63,618 nucleotides of DNA from Spirulina subsalsa FACHB-351 (GTDB lineage: Bacteria > Cyanobacteriota > Cyanobacteriia > Cyanobacteriales > Spirulinaceae): positions 1 through 63,618 of the forward strand of contig NZ_JAIHOM010000012.1 of NCBI RefSeq assembly GCF_026130165.1, in the 5' to 3' direction. Under the pieces are notes generated by a model. It was given only the letters and a program-made list of their open reading frames with translations, had not been told where the DNA came from and ran no database searches. Of this stretch, positions 18,691 through 28,448 are shown piece after piece (the stretch's first letter is position 1; every line of letters starts with the position of its first letter). The position numbers were made by a program, and so were the translations under genes.

Positions 18691-19157
18691 AAAACACACC
18701 TCGATTAATTAACCCCCGATCCCATTTCTTCCCATCTGTTTTGTGCTGATCTGGGTTTTCTGCTGTCACCCAATAGTCAAAAGTGTCATGCCCCCTTTAA
18801 CTCTAGTGTATTGGCTATGTTTGGCCACCTGCAACCTGACACACTAAATCTCAGTATAGGGGGGAATTGTGAAGATAATGGGGATTAACTATTTTTTAAA
18901 CCGTTTTGGGCTGACTATTTCGGCTAAACTGGCTTAAATCCCGCCAATATTGCTGAAAAATCTGCTTTTTCCCCTCCCCAAGAGAAAAATCCCCGTCGGC
19001 TTAGATGAATTGCAGAGCAAGGTTTGTGTAGAATACGATTGATTGGTTTGGGGTCTACCCAGCCAAGCAGTTCGATGAACTGCCATGATTTATGAGGATC
19101 CCTCCGACAGTTTATGTGGGAGGATCTCACTAGCTCTTTGTTCTGGGGAAGCAAACT
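18691..19157. other. 467-nt divergent intergenic region between the EAL gene and ftn2
   Basis: It must hold promoters for both divergent genes. I see no RNA gene, repeat or convincing operator. A 76-codon frame on the minus strand (18924-19154) has no recognisable features and runs through the expected ftn2 leader, so I do not call it. The ftn2 start is preceded by GGGGAA at 19145-19150. Confidence 0.5.
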
Positions 19158-21371
19158 GTGCGAATTCCGCTCGACTACTACAGGATCTTAGGCGTGCCAA
19201 TCCAGGCCACCGCTCAACAACTCAGTCAGTCTTACCATGATCGCGCCTTGCAACTACCGCGACGGGAATATAGTGATCTGGCAATTAATGCTCGGAAACA
19301 ATTACTGGATGAAGCCTATGGTGTTTTATCTGATCCCGAACAGCGCTCGGCCTATGATGCCAGTTTTCTGGCCAAAACCTATGAGCTAGATCAACAGCCC
19401 CAGCTAGATTCACCCCTCGAAAGTCTGCTGGAGTTGGGGGGCAATTCGCCGACCCCTTGGATTGAGATTAATCATGAACAATTAGTGGGGGCGCTGCTGA
19501 TTTGGCAGGAACTAGGGGAGTATGACCTAGTGCTGAAGTTGGGACAGCCCTTGTTAGAAAATCCGGTCAGTATTAGCCCAGAACAAGAGCGTCTGATGCA
19601 GTCTAAGCTGATTCGGGCGGATGTGGTGTTAACCATCGCTTTGGCTTGTTTGGAGTTGGGGCGAGAACATTGGCAACAGGGCCATTCTGAGAAGGCGGCG
19701 ATCGCCGGACAAACCGGACAAGAACTGCTATTGCGCGAGGGACTGTTCCCCAATGTCCGGGGCGAAATTCAAGCGGATCTCTATCGTCTGCGACCCTATC
19801 GCATTTTAGAGCTACTCTCCCACGAGGGGGAAGACGAAACCCGACGCACCCAAGGAATTCAACTCCTGCGGGATATGCTCCACGAACGGGGGGGCATTGA
19901 CGGCACAGGGGATGATCAATCCGGGTTAAGTGTGGATGATTTTCTGCGCTTTATCCAACAAATTCGCCACTATTTAACGGTGGCTGAACAACAGGAATTA
20001 TTTGAACTCGAAGCGAGACGACCCTCCGCTGTGGCCACCTATTTGGCGGTTTACGCCCTAATTGCCCGGGGTTTTGCCCAATGTCAGCCCTATTTGATCA
20101 CCCGGGCGAAGGAAATGTTACAACGGCTGGGTCGTCGTCAAGATGTGTATTTAGAACAAGCCGTTTGTGCCTTGTTGTTGGGGCAAACGGAAGAAGCCAG
20201 CCAAGCTCTGGAACTGAGCCAAGAATACGAACCTCTGGCCTTTATTCGGGAAAATTCTCAAGATTCCCCGGATTTACTGCCGGGATTGTGTCTATACGGC
20301 GAGCGCTGGCTCCAAAATGAAGTATTCCCCCATTTTCGGGATTTAGCCGATCAACGGGCTTCCCTGAAGGATTATTTTGCCGATGAACAGGTACAAGGCT
20401 ATTTAGAGCAGTTACCCAGTGAGGGAGCCGCCCAAAATCAATGGACGGTGGTGGAGTCTCCTGCTTTCGGGGCCGCGACAGCCCTCCAAGCAGAACCCCG
20501 CATTCCGGCCTCTGTAGCCCCACCGATGGGATCGGGAACGGCGGGGAGATTTGAGGATTTTGACCCCGGAATGCCCCCATCCAACAGTGGTCGGGGTGCG
20601 GTGGCGGGGATGCCCAGAAACCGCCCCCCTGTAGAGCGAGACTCCCACACCAGCCCGGATGAACGGGGAGGACGAGAACGGAAGGCCGATCCTGTGGCAC
20701 TGCGGGATGAAGGCTATAGGCCTAGTCGTCGCAGGGGGAACAGAACTAGCCCCAGTCGGGCTGGTCGTCGCAGTAGCCGTTCTCAGAGCAAGGGGACTCG
20801 TTCTCTGATTTTCTTGGGATTGGGGGGCGTTGTGGGGGTGTTTTTCTTTGTCTTCCTAATTGGTCAAGCGATCCAACTGTTACGAGGGGGGCCGGATTTA
20901 GAACAGGCTGAGGTGATTGACCCCATGGAAACTATGCCCAATGGGGAGGAAATGCCCGTAGAAGAGGCCCCGGCTCCCTCGGTGGCGGATCCCATCCTGA
21001 CCCCAGAAGTGGCGCGGGAAGTGGTGCAAATGTGGCTGGATGTGAAGAAGTTGGCTTTTGGTTCGGAATACCGGATTGACCAGTTGGAGACGATTTTAAC
21101 GAATCCCTTGTTGGGGGTTTGGCGGGGTCGTGTGCAACAGGCGCGCAGTAGTAATATTTCCCGGGAATATCAACATACTGTGTCGGTGGATGAGGTGATT
21201 TTTGACCCGGCCCAGCCCAATGTGGGGGCGGCGGTGGTGTCGGTGCGGGAACGGACGACGGAATACCGGGCTGGGGCTTCGGCGGGGGTGCGGGATGATA
21301 ATTTACGGGTGCGTTATGAGTTGGTGCGGGAGAATAATCAGTGGAAAATTCGCGATATGAGGATTTTGTAG
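19158..21371 (+). CDS. ftn2: ARC6/Ftn2-like cell division protein (ZipN)
   Basis: 737 aa. The N-terminal DnaJ-like domain (residues 1-70: PLDYYRILGVPIQATAQQLSQSYHDRAL) lacks the J-domain HPD. A long helical region follows, then a Pro/Arg/Ser-rich linker (about 440-550) and one membrane helix (LIFLGLGGVVGVFFFVFLIG, near 555). The C-terminal IMS/ARC6-like domain has VVQMWLDVKKLAFGSEYRI and ends NNQWKIRDMRIL. In cyanobacteria this protein tethers FtsZ to the membrane at the division site. The start is GTG at 19158. Length fits the cyanobacterial family. Confidence 0.93.
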   Translation: MRIPLDYYRILGVPIQATAQQLSQSYHDRALQLPRREYSDLAINARKQLLDEAYGVLSDPEQRSAYDASFLAKTYELDQQPQLDSPLESLLELGGNSPTPWIEINHEQLVGALLIWQELGEYDLVLKLGQPLLENPVSISPEQERLMQSKLIRADVVLTIALACLELGREHWQQGHSEKAAIAGQTGQELLLREGLFPNVRGEIQADLYRLRPYRILELLSHEGEDETRRTQGIQLLRDMLHERGGIDGTGDDQSGLSVDDFLRFIQQIRHYLTVAEQQELFELEARRPSAVATYLAVYALIARGFAQCQPYLITRAKEMLQRLGRRQDVYLEQAVCALLLGQTEEASQALELSQEYEPLAFIRENSQDSPDLLPGLCLYGERWLQNEVFPHFRDLADQRASLKDYFADEQVQGYLEQLPSEGAAQNQWTVVESPAFGAATALQAEPRIPASVAPPMGSGTAGRFEDFDPGMPPSNSGRGAVAGMPRNRPPVERDSHTSPDERGGRERKADPVALRDEGYRPSRRRGNRTSPSRAGRRSSRSQSKGTRSLIFLGLGGVVGVFFFVFLIGQAIQLLRGGPDLEQAEVIDPMETMPNGEEMPVEEAPAPSVADPILTPEVAREVVQMWLDVKKLAFGSEYRIDQLETILTNPLLGVWRGRVQQARSSNISREYQHTVSVDEVIFDPAQPNVGAAVVSVRERTTEYRAGASAGVRDDNLRVRYELVRENNQWKIRDMRIL

Positions 21372-21441
21372 GATGGATTCGGGATGTTGTTTGGGGGGCA
21401 AATGATCTAGCATAGCTAGGAAGTCTTGGGGAAAAGGTTAG

Positions 21442-22593
21442 ATGAAAGGGAAAGGTTTATTCTTGGGGTGTTGTGCGATCGCCCTCTTAACAGGTTGTAG
21501 TGGCGATCCCACCGCCCAGCGCTGGTTTGCGCCAGATCCGGAATTGGAAACTCCGGCCAGTCCAGAAGCGTCCCCCTCTCCCTCTCCCTCCCCCTCCCCT
21601 ACTCCCGAGGTGGAGGAAACAGCCCAAACTCTACCCCAAAATTTCCCGGAAACTATTCCCCAATACCCCGAGGCAACGTTATTAGAGGCTAAATATTCCT
21701 CGGCCCAAGTTCGGGGAACCACACGCTGGACAACGACGGATCCTCAAAACCTCGTGCGGGAGTTCTATCAACAGGCGTTTACGGAGCAGGATTGGACGCT
21801 GGAGACGGGGGAGGGGGAAGATGACTCCTTGAGCGCCCGTCGGGAGGATTTACGGGTGACAATCGCTTTTGAGGATGTTAGTGCCGGGGAAACCCAGTTT
21901 AGCTTGACCTATCAAGTGGGGGAATCTCCCACCCCGACGACTTCTGAGGGGGAGGGGGATTTATCCACGGTGTCGGAGCCGTTACGGGGCTATGTGTCCG
22001 ATGTGTTGGCTTTGGGGGTGATGGGTGAGGTGAACCCTAACGAAACTGTAACCCGTCGAACCTTTGCCCGGTGGTTGTTTGAGGTGCATAATCGAATGTA
22101 TGGCGATCGCACAACTAAACAAATTCGCCCCATTCCCACCCGAGATCGTCCCGCGTTTCAAGATATCCCCCCCAGTGATCCCGATTTTGCCCTCATTCAA
22201 GGCCTGGCCGAAGCGGGGATTATTCCCTCTCGCTTAACGGATAATAGTAACCCCGCCCTCTTTCAGCCTGATGCCCCTTTAACACGGGAAACCCTCTTAT
22301 TGTGGAAAGTCCCCCTCGATGTGCGCAAAGCCCTCCCTCAAGCAACCGTTAGCGGCATTGAGCAGACGTGGGGCTTTCAGGATGCTGGGCAAATTAACCC
22401 CGAGGCTTTGCGGGCTGTGGCGGCAGACTATGAAAATGGCGATCGCGCCAACATTCTCCGCGTCTTTGGGTATACAACACTATTCCAACCTAAAAAACCC
22501 GTCACCCAAGCCGAAGCGATCGCCAGTTTGTGGTACTTTGGCTATCAAGGCGAGGGAATTTCTGCCCCAGAAGCAGCTAATATATCACCTTAA
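21442..22593 (+). CDS. SLH-domain lipoprotein
   Basis: 383 aa. Signal peptide with lipobox LLTGC near residue 19, then a Pro/Ser linker with an SPSP repeat (about 42-55). A globular middle (80-170) resembles the sensor-like domains of other cyanobacterial lipoproteins. SLH-like segments follow from about 175: LRGYVSDVLALGVMGEVNPNETVTRRTFARWLFEVHNRMYG, in two pieces, then ALIQGLAEAGIIPS and PDAPLTRETLLLWKV. SLH proteins usually tie the envelope to the cell wall. It follows ftn2 by 70 nt on the same strand and may be co-transcribed. Confidence 0.82.
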   Translation: MKGKGLFLGCCAIALLTGCSGDPTAQRWFAPDPELETPASPEASPSPSPSPSPTPEVEETAQTLPQNFPETIPQYPEATLLEAKYSSAQVRGTTRWTTTDPQNLVREFYQQAFTEQDWTLETGEGEDDSLSARREDLRVTIAFEDVSAGETQFSLTYQVGESPTPTTSEGEGDLSTVSEPLRGYVSDVLALGVMGEVNPNETVTRRTFARWLFEVHNRMYGDRTTKQIRPIPTRDRPAFQDIPPSDPDFALIQGLAEAGIIPSRLTDNSNPALFQPDAPLTRETLLLWKVPLDVRKALPQATVSGIEQTWGFQDAGQINPEALRAVAADYENGDRANILRVFGYTTLFQPKKPVTQAEAIASLWYFGYQGEGISAPEAANISP

Positions 22594-22657
22594 CCATTGA
22601 CACTTTACCCAAACAAAAAGCGGTGAACGTGCCAAACTCTGACCTATCAAGGGTGTA

Positions 22658-24184
22658 ATGCAAAACTCGATTAAAACTCTGACCCGAGATCGTAGTGGTT
22701 TTTTAACCCTATCCCTGACCTTTTTTATTGCTTTTGGACTGTGGGGCATTTTAAATCATGCCATGTGGCGAGATGAAATGACCATCTGGCTCATTGTTCG
22801 AGATACCACATCTTGGGGCGAATTTCTCAACGTTCTCCGGTACGAACCCCACCCCATCCTCTGGTATTTCTGCGTCGCCGTTTTACAACAATTCAGCCAG
22901 AATCCCGTTTCGATGCAATTATTTCACCTCCTTATCGGCATAGGTGTTGCCTACTTGATTCTGACCCAATCCCCCTTTACTCGCCTGCAAAAAGTCCTAT
23001 TAACCTTCGGCTATTTACCCTTTTATGAATACCTACTGATTAGCCGCAACTACAGCCTAGGATTACTTTTTGGTCTGGGAGTCTGTGCGCTATGGAAAAA
23101 TCGCCAACACAGTTATTTAGGCTTATCCATTTTGCTGTTTTTGATGGCAAACTCTAACGCCTATAGTTTATTTATTGCCCTTGCGTTAGGGGCAACTTTA
23201 ATGTTAGAATGGACATTTAGGCAGCCACTTAAAGTTAACTTAAAAGCTAGTTTAAGCAATCGATGGCTAAGTTTTATTATCTTTCTTTCCGGAATTATTC
23301 TATCCCTCTCCTTTCTCATTCCTCCCCCCGATAACTTAGAACGAGGAGGCTTAAGAAGTGGCTGGCAGTTTAGCTTTGATTTCCGCCATCTTTTAACCAC
23401 ATTAGCTAGAATTTGGAACAGCTATATTGTAGTCATTACAGCCGGAGATAGTAAATACTACAGTGTAGCCATTTGTGGCCTACTAGGTTTAGGACTGCTG
23501 CTCTTTTTTGCCGGATTTTTGCTCAGAAAACCCATCCTGCTCTTCTTCTACCTCCTCGCCAGTTCAGAAATTTTACTCTTCACCTATACCAAATTTCTCG
23601 GCGCACAGCGTCATTTTGGGCATTTATTTATTGTCCTAGTGATCACCTTCTGGTTAAGTTATTACTATGCCCCATCGGGCTTAATAACACGCTACTGTAA
23701 AGGCAAAATGAGACAGGTTTTAAACTTCTGTAATCGTCAGAAAACCTCCCTTTTTGTGGTGTTATTATACGCCCAATTAGCCGGGGGAATTGCCGCTTAT
23801 ATCCGCGATATCACCATCCCCTATTCTGCCAGTCAAGCCGCCGCCGAATATATTCAAGCCAAGGGGTTAAATCATCTCTTTATTGTCGGGAGTCGCGATG
23901 TAGTCATCAGTCCCCTCACAGGCTATTTAAACCGGAAAATTTACTACCCAGAACGCCAAGGACTGGGCAGTTTTGTTTTATTTACTCCCCAACGGCAGGA
24001 AGTAGACGAGTCAGAAGTATTAAGACAAGTGCAGGAATTAGTCCAAATTCATGGGGAACTGTTGCTGATTTTAAGTTACCCCATAACGGGGGTTAGAGAG
24101 GATTTAACCATTCGTCCCCTTGCCAACTTTCATGAGGGATTCATTTACAATGAAAAATACAATCTCTATCGCGTTTCTTTGTGA
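22658..24184 (+). CDS. Multi-spanning GT-C-like glycosyltransferase family membrane protein
   Basis: 508 aa with about ten predicted membrane helices. The first loop carries MWRDEMTIWLIVRDTTSW, the acidic pair typical of the PMT/ArnT GT-C glycosyltransferases, followed by EPHPILWYFCV. The C-terminal 120 residues are soluble (YIQAKGLNHLFIVGSRDVV). The donor would be a lipid-linked sugar, but the substrate cannot be read from sequence. The gene is 16 nt upstream of the next one and probably in an operon with it. Confidence 0.75.
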   Translation: MQNSIKTLTRDRSGFLTLSLTFFIAFGLWGILNHAMWRDEMTIWLIVRDTTSWGEFLNVLRYEPHPILWYFCVAVLQQFSQNPVSMQLFHLLIGIGVAYLILTQSPFTRLQKVLLTFGYLPFYEYLLISRNYSLGLLFGLGVCALWKNRQHSYLGLSILLFLMANSNAYSLFIALALGATLMLEWTFRQPLKVNLKASLSNRWLSFIIFLSGIILSLSFLIPPPDNLERGGLRSGWQFSFDFRHLLTTLARIWNSYIVVITAGDSKYYSVAICGLLGLGLLLFFAGFLLRKPILLFFYLLASSEILLFTYTKFLGAQRHFGHLFIVLVITFWLSYYYAPSGLITRYCKGKMRQVLNFCNRQKTSLFVVLLYAQLAGGIAAYIRDITIPYSASQAAAEYIQAKGLNHLFIVGSRDVVISPLTGYLNRKIYYPERQGLGSFVLFTPQRQEVDESEVLRQVQELVQIHGELLLILSYPITGVREDLTIRPLANFHEGFIYNEKYNLYRVSL

Positions 24185-24200
24185 TTAACTCACACCTAAA

Positions 24201-25196
24201 ATGTCCTTATCCCATTTTCTCATCGGACTCCCCGGTGCAGGAAAATCCACTTTTTGCCAACGATTAAACCCCTTGGGACATTATACCCTTGTCTCACCGG
24301 ATCAGATTCGCGCTCAATTCTACGGAGACACCCTGATTCAAGGGGATTGGGGGGAAATTGAACAGGAAGTGCTGCGACAAGTCAGGGCAAGCTGGCAGGC
24401 TGGAAAACCTGTGATCTATGATGCCACCAATGCTAAACGAGTTTGGCGCATGACCTTGTTGCAAAAATTGCCCCCCGAGATGGTATGGGTAGGATGGCAT
24501 TTAATCACCCCCCTAGAAACTTGTCGCCAATGGAATCAACAACGGAGTCGCGTGGTGCCGGATTTTGTGTTAGAACGGATGCACCAATCCCTCCAACAAT
24601 TTCCCCCTTGGAGGGCGGAGGGATTTGTCGCCCTGTATCCGGTTTTACCTCATGAGTGTGAAGAGTGGCAAATCCAAGATAAATTAGCGAGTTTGGGGGA
24701 AAATCCCCCCTCTGTTCCCACTTTTCCCCTGCACCGTTATTCCAAGCTGGTGGATTTTGAGCGTCTGTTGCACCTAATCGCGTTGTTTTTAAGCCATCCG
24801 AGTCTAGACGGGGGGAATATAGAGGGGATTTGTGAGGTGATGGAAGTCCAACGGGGGAGGATTTATGCTGAGGGAAATGCGATCGCCCAAGATATAGAAT
24901 GGTTAGCACAACAGGGCATTGTACAAGGTCAGACGCAACAACTTCCCACCTCCTCCTGTGTCCTTTCCCCCCTTCCCTCCTTTCCCCTCATCCCCCATCC
25001 CTACTCCAATTTTGCCGCTTTTGAACGGTTAGTGTCTCTCCTCCGTTTTATCCTTTATCCCCCTCTGCGGGAGAGAATCACTGGGAAACCTCTGCCAACG
25101 GTAGTCCACATCCTCACCCGTGCCGGATTGGACAATAACAACCTTTTAGAAGATATCCAGCTTATTATCAAACCCTACGGTTTAGGGTTATCGTGA
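24201..25196 (+). CDS. P-loop kinase (AAA_33, polynucleotide-kinase-like)
   Basis: 331 aa. Walker A GLPGAGKSTFC at residue 9, DQIRAQFYGD near 33, and VIYDATNAKRVWR near 72 are the hallmarks of the AAA_33/zeta-toxin-related kinases. The C-terminal 170 residues have two similar halves (LVDFERLLHLIALFLSHPSLDG and FAAFERLVSLLRFILYPPLRE) resembling duplicated helical or winged-helix modules. They are joined by a low-complexity Pro/Ser stretch at about 250-265. The phosphate acceptor is unknown. Confidence 0.8.
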   Translation: MSLSHFLIGLPGAGKSTFCQRLNPLGHYTLVSPDQIRAQFYGDTLIQGDWGEIEQEVLRQVRASWQAGKPVIYDATNAKRVWRMTLLQKLPPEMVWVGWHLITPLETCRQWNQQRSRVVPDFVLERMHQSLQQFPPWRAEGFVALYPVLPHECEEWQIQDKLASLGENPPSVPTFPLHRYSKLVDFERLLHLIALFLSHPSLDGGNIEGICEVMEVQRGRIYAEGNAIAQDIEWLAQQGIVQGQTQQLPTSSCVLSPLPSFPLIPHPYSNFAAFERLVSLLRFILYPPLRERITGKPLPTVVHILTRAGLDNNNLLEDIQLIIKPYGLGLS

Positions 25197-25244
25197 ATCA
25201 GTGAACAGTCAACAATTCTCAATTCCCCATTAACGACTAAAATC

Positions 25245-25658
25245 ATGTCTCGTCAACCCATTAACCCGTTTTTACTCATTGGATTAAGTGGTTTTTTTAC
25301 CCTAGGGAGTCAACTATTTATCGATCTCTATCGTGTATTTTATCAAGACTCCACCATTTACTGGACTCATCAATCTATGCCATTATCCCTTGAGCAAACC
25401 GAGAATAATTTTCAGCTATTGATTGCCGGAAAAAGTCTGAATCGTCACTTATCAGAACAAACCCTTTATGGTGTAGATAACCAAGGAAGACAATACCCGA
25501 TTGTAGCGCAAGATATTAGTGTTCGACTCAATAATTGGCCTCAAGTAAAAGCAAATCTCTTACTCAAAACGACCTTGACCGGATTTGCGTTTGGGATTAC
25601 AATGACCCTTTTAATTTTGGGCTGTGTTCAAACCTTTAACCACCCACAAAAAAATTAA
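25245..25658 (+). CDS. Hypothetical membrane protein with two helices
   Basis: 137 aa. Membrane helices lie at residues about 8-27 (FLLIGLSGFFTLGSQLFIDL) and 108-128 (TGFAFGITMTLLILGCV). The 75-residue loop between them is probably periplasmic. I recognise no named family. It stands 48 nt after the P-loop kinase on the same strand. A repeat element follows immediately at 25660. Confidence 0.65.
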   Translation: MSRQPINPFLLIGLSGFFTLGSQLFIDLYRVFYQDSTIYWTHQSMPLSLEQTENNFQLLIAGKSLNRHLSEQTLYGVDNQGRQYPIVAQDISVRLNNWPQVKANLLLKTTLTGFAFGITMTLLILGCVQTFNHPQKN

Positions 25659-25659
25659 G

Positions 25660-25832
25660 TAGGGCTTGCTGAATAACTCGGGGAGCAGGGGAGCAGGGGA
25701 GCAGGGGAGCGGGGAATTGATAATTGACAATTGACAATTGATAATTATTACCTATTCCCTATTACCTATTGCCTATTCCCTATTCCCTATTCCCTTATGG
25801 AGTCTAGCGTTGTGCTTTTTCAGCAGACCCTA
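25660..25832. mobile_element. MITE-like element with imperfect terminal inverted repeats
   Basis: The left end TAGGGCTTGCTGAATAA (25660-25676) and the complement of the right end, TAGGGTCTGCTGAAAAAG (25815-25832), are imperfect inverted repeats. Inside lie GCAGGGGA units, TTGATAA/TTGACAA units and CCTATTCC units in that order, then GAGTCTAGCGTTG. It carries no coding capacity and ends 1 nt from the feoA stop. I saw no convincing target-site duplication. The element at 29926 and the partial end at 61916 share its parts. Confidence 0.6.
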
Positions 25833-25833
25833 A

Positions 25834-26055
25834 CTAAACCCGTTCTACCCAAATTTCCTCGGCTGTTTCTCGATCTAAAGCGGCACGAGTTCGACCCATA
25901 CTAATAATATAAGAAGGGAATTGTTGTTCAACTTTAACCTGACAACCGGGCATGATTCCCAAAGCCATTAATTTAATTAAAGTCTGCTCAGTTTTCGGCT
26001 TCAGGGCTACAACTGTGTGGATTTGACCTTTTTTAACGGTGGATAAAGCATTCAT
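25834..26055 (-). CDS. feoA: FeoA-family ferrous iron transport protein
   Basis: 73 aa SH3-like domain, normal length. LMALGIMPGCQVKVEQQFP is the FeoA core motif, and RTRAALDRETAEEIWVERV closes the barrel. It assists FeoB in Fe2+ uptake. It is the last gene of a three-gene operon and begins 2 nt after the feoB membrane-domain ORF, the reverse of the common feoA-first order. Confidence 0.95.
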   Translation of the reverse strand: MNALSTVKKGQIHTVVALKPKTEQTLIKLMALGIMPGCQVKVEQQFPSYIISMGRTRAALDRETAEEIWVERV

Positions 26056-26057
26056 AA

Positions 26058-27512
26058 CTAGAAATTAACTCCTAAGAGGGTTAAACTGAGATGGAGAACA
26101 TAGCCGATGAAAAAGGCAAAGGGAATAATAAATACAACCATCCAGATGGTATTTTTTAACCCTTGTTCTTTCACTAACATTTGTAACTGGGCAACACAGG
26201 GTAAAAAGAGGGTCAGGACAACGGCGGCGACGACTAACTGATTGCCTGTGAGTGCGCCCTGTTGTTGAATGTCAAAGAGTCCGGCTGCGCCATAATCTCG
26301 ACGGAAGAAACCGTAAAGGAAAATGGGGGCGGTTTCTTGGGGAAGTCCTAATGCTCTGGCAATGGGTTCAATGAGGCGAATAATGGCATCAAATAGACCT
26401 GTTAAACGACCGACCCAAATTAAGACTGAGGCCCAAATAAAGAGGGGTAAAACTTCCCAGAAATACCATTTCATGCGAACCCAAGTTTTTATTAAAACGT
26501 TGCGTAATTTGGGCAAACGCAGGGGGGGGATTTCCATATAAAAGCCGCCGGATGTGCCGGGGAGGAGTCGAGCGGTGAGGTAGCCTATGCCTAAGAAGAT
26601 GGCAAAAATCACCCCACCCCAAACAAGGAGGGCGGCTGGTTTCTGGGCGAGGAGGCCGAGGATAACGCCCCACTGGGCGGCGCAGGGGATGGCTAGGGAG
26701 AGGAGGAAGGCGGCAATGAGGCGTTCCCGTTGGGTGGTGAGGGTGCGTGTGACCATGGTGGCCATTGTGTCGCATCCTAAGCCCAAAACCATGGGAATCA
26801 CGGCACGACCGGATAGGCCTAGGATTTTGAAGAGGCGGTCTAACATGAGGGAGAGTCGGGGGAGGTAGCCACTGTCTTCGAGGAGGGAAAACATGAGGAA
26901 GTAGGTGGCGACGACGGGGAGGACTATGGCGACGGCGTACCGAATGCCGAGGGTGATGATGCCGTAGTCGTGGGCGATGAGGTCTTGTAGGATGGGCCAG
27001 GGGATTAGTTGGCTGGTGATTTGGTCAACAACGGGGTTGATCTGTTCTTCAAAGAATCCTTCGATGCCATCGACAAGGACTCCGGCTCCAAATTCGCCGA
27101 CGAATTTATAAACGCCGTAGTAGAGAATGAGGAGGAGGATGGGAAACCCGGTGAGGGGGTTTACGGTGAGACGGTGGAGGTGTTCAACGAAGGAAAGGCG
27201 GGGGGTGTCGGTGATGAGGAGTGCCTGATTTTCAAGGTGTTGGGCTTGCTGTTGGCGGGTTTGTGCGATCGCCAAGGAAAGGGGTTCACTCAGTTTTTCT
27301 TGGGTTTCGAGGATCAGGTGTTCAATATCTAAACGCTGGGGAAAGTCCGGGGGACAAGCGTCCCAGAGTTGGGGGTCTTTTTGCAGGAGTAAGAGGGCTA
27401 AACTGCGCGGGGTCAGGCGATAATTCTGCCAGGGGTGGGGATGTTGTAACCATTGTTCGAGTTGTGCGATCGCCTGTTCAATCGCTTCGGGATAAATGAC
27501 TAGAGAATTCAA
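26058..27512 (-). CDS. feoB: FeoB membrane (permease) part, separate from its GTPase domain
   Basis: 484 aa. The N-terminal 110 residues are the helical spacer (S) domain. The rest is the FeoB core with two Gate domains: LTVNPLTGFPILLLILYYGVY at the start, VIPMVLGLGCDTMATMVTRT in the first gate, and FFRRDYGAAGLFD in the second. The G domain is absent and lies in the upstream ORF. The start is TTG at 27512, supported by AGGAGG 7 nt upstream. The 27-nt spacer, its own ribosome site and a break at the G/S boundary argue for a real split gene, not a sequencing error. Confidence 0.92.
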   Translation of the reverse strand: MNSLVIYPEAIEQAIAQLEQWLQHPHPWQNYRLTPRSLALLLLQKDPQLWDACPPDFPQRLDIEHLILETQEKLSEPLSLAIAQTRQQQAQHLENQALLITDTPRLSFVEHLHRLTVNPLTGFPILLLILYYGVYKFVGEFGAGVLVDGIEGFFEEQINPVVDQITSQLIPWPILQDLIAHDYGIITLGIRYAVAIVLPVVATYFLMFSLLEDSGYLPRLSLMLDRLFKILGLSGRAVIPMVLGLGCDTMATMVTRTLTTQRERLIAAFLLSLAIPCAAQWGVILGLLAQKPAALLVWGGVIFAIFLGIGYLTARLLPGTSGGFYMEIPPLRLPKLRNVLIKTWVRMKWYFWEVLPLFIWASVLIWVGRLTGLFDAIIRLIEPIARALGLPQETAPIFLYGFFRRDYGAAGLFDIQQQGALTGNQLVVAAVVLTLFLPCVAQLQMLVKEQGLKNTIWMVVFIIPFAFFIGYVLHLSLTLLGVNF

Positions 27513-27539
27513 GGATTTACCTCCTAAATGAAAACAACC

Positions 27540-28184
27540 TCAAACCAATAAGGGCAGAGGTGGGGCGGGGATTTGTTGTTGAAGGGTCTGTTTTAACTCC
27601 TGAATGCCTTGATTCAGTCCGGCAGCCATCAAAATCACGGGAATCTGTAACTGTTGAGACAGGATTTCTGGGTGCAAGGCTAGTCCTAAGCGCCGTGCTT
27701 CGTCCATCATGTTAATGGCTAAGATCAAAGGCAGGTCTAATTCTAATAACTGAAGGGTTAGGGGTAACATTCGCCCTAGGTTTTTGCCATCGACAACATG
27801 AATGATGCTGGCGAAATCATGGGTTAAGAGGAGGGTTTTAGAAACGGCTTCTTCTTCACTGATGGGTAAGAGGGAATACATTCCGGGGGTGTCAATGACT
27901 GTCACCGTCTGTTCACCTAAACGCATCACCCCCCGACTCACTTCTACGGTTGTGCCGGGATAATTGGACACGGTGGCGTAAATCCCGGTCAGGGCATGAA
28001 ATAATACACTTTTCCCCACGTTGGGCATTCCCACTAAGGCAATTTGGGCATCAGCAACGGTTAATTCGTCAGGAATCTGGGGTTGCTGTTGATTCCTTAG
28101 CCCCAGGGACCAATTCTTAAACAACCCGCTTTTCGGAGTCCCTTTGCCAGACCCACAGTGCGAGTTACAGCGATGACAGTCCAT
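27540..28184 (-). CDS. feoB: FeoB GTPase (G) domain as a separate protein
   Basis: 214 aa. G1 GMPNVGKSVLFHALTG (near residue 52), G2 Thr in YPGTTVEVSRG, G3 DTPGMYSLLP and G4 NMMDEARR are all present. The protein ends PAPPLPLLV without the S or membrane domain. The N-terminus MDCHRCNSHCGSG has three cysteines and two histidines in 13 residues, which could bind a metal or cluster. AGGGGAG lies 6 nt before the ATG. With the downstream ORF it reconstitutes FeoB, the Fe2+ uptake pump of the cytoplasmic membrane. Confidence 0.92.
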   Translation of the reverse strand: MDCHRCNSHCGSGKGTPKSGLFKNWSLGLRNQQQPQIPDELTVADAQIALVGMPNVGKSVLFHALTGIYATVSNYPGTTVEVSRGVMRLGEQTVTVIDTPGMYSLLPISEEEAVSKTLLLTHDFASIIHVVDGKNLGRMLPLTLQLLELDLPLILAINMMDEARRLGLALHPEILSQQLQIPVILMAAGLNQGIQELKQTLQQQIPAPPLPLLV

Positions 28185-28448
28185 TCACGCTCCCCTTATT
28201 TATTGCAAATCTTTTTCAACTACTATTGTACAAGTGAGGTGATGTTCAAGGGCAACAATTTCCGAATTTTTTAACGATGGGGACAGGGTTGAGAGGGGGG
28301 GCTTGTTGCCGCACTTTTAACGTCTGTTATCCCAGTAAATCACAGGGTTTTGTGGGGTTTAAGGTCGGAGTCCTTGGGTCAGGGGTGGGGAGGGAAGAAT
28401 GGCAGGGGAGAGGAAGTAGCCGGGGGAGGGGATTCTTGCAAATTATCA

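Noticed and set aside
18924..19154. 76-codon open frame in the EAL-ftn2 gap
   Set aside because: No motif, no ribosome site, and it covers the region where ftn2 must have its leader.
28185..28448. Small RNA or Fur site in the G-rich gap before feo
   Set aside because: Only loose AT-rich symmetry near 28205-28235; nothing that matches a Fur box well enough to list.
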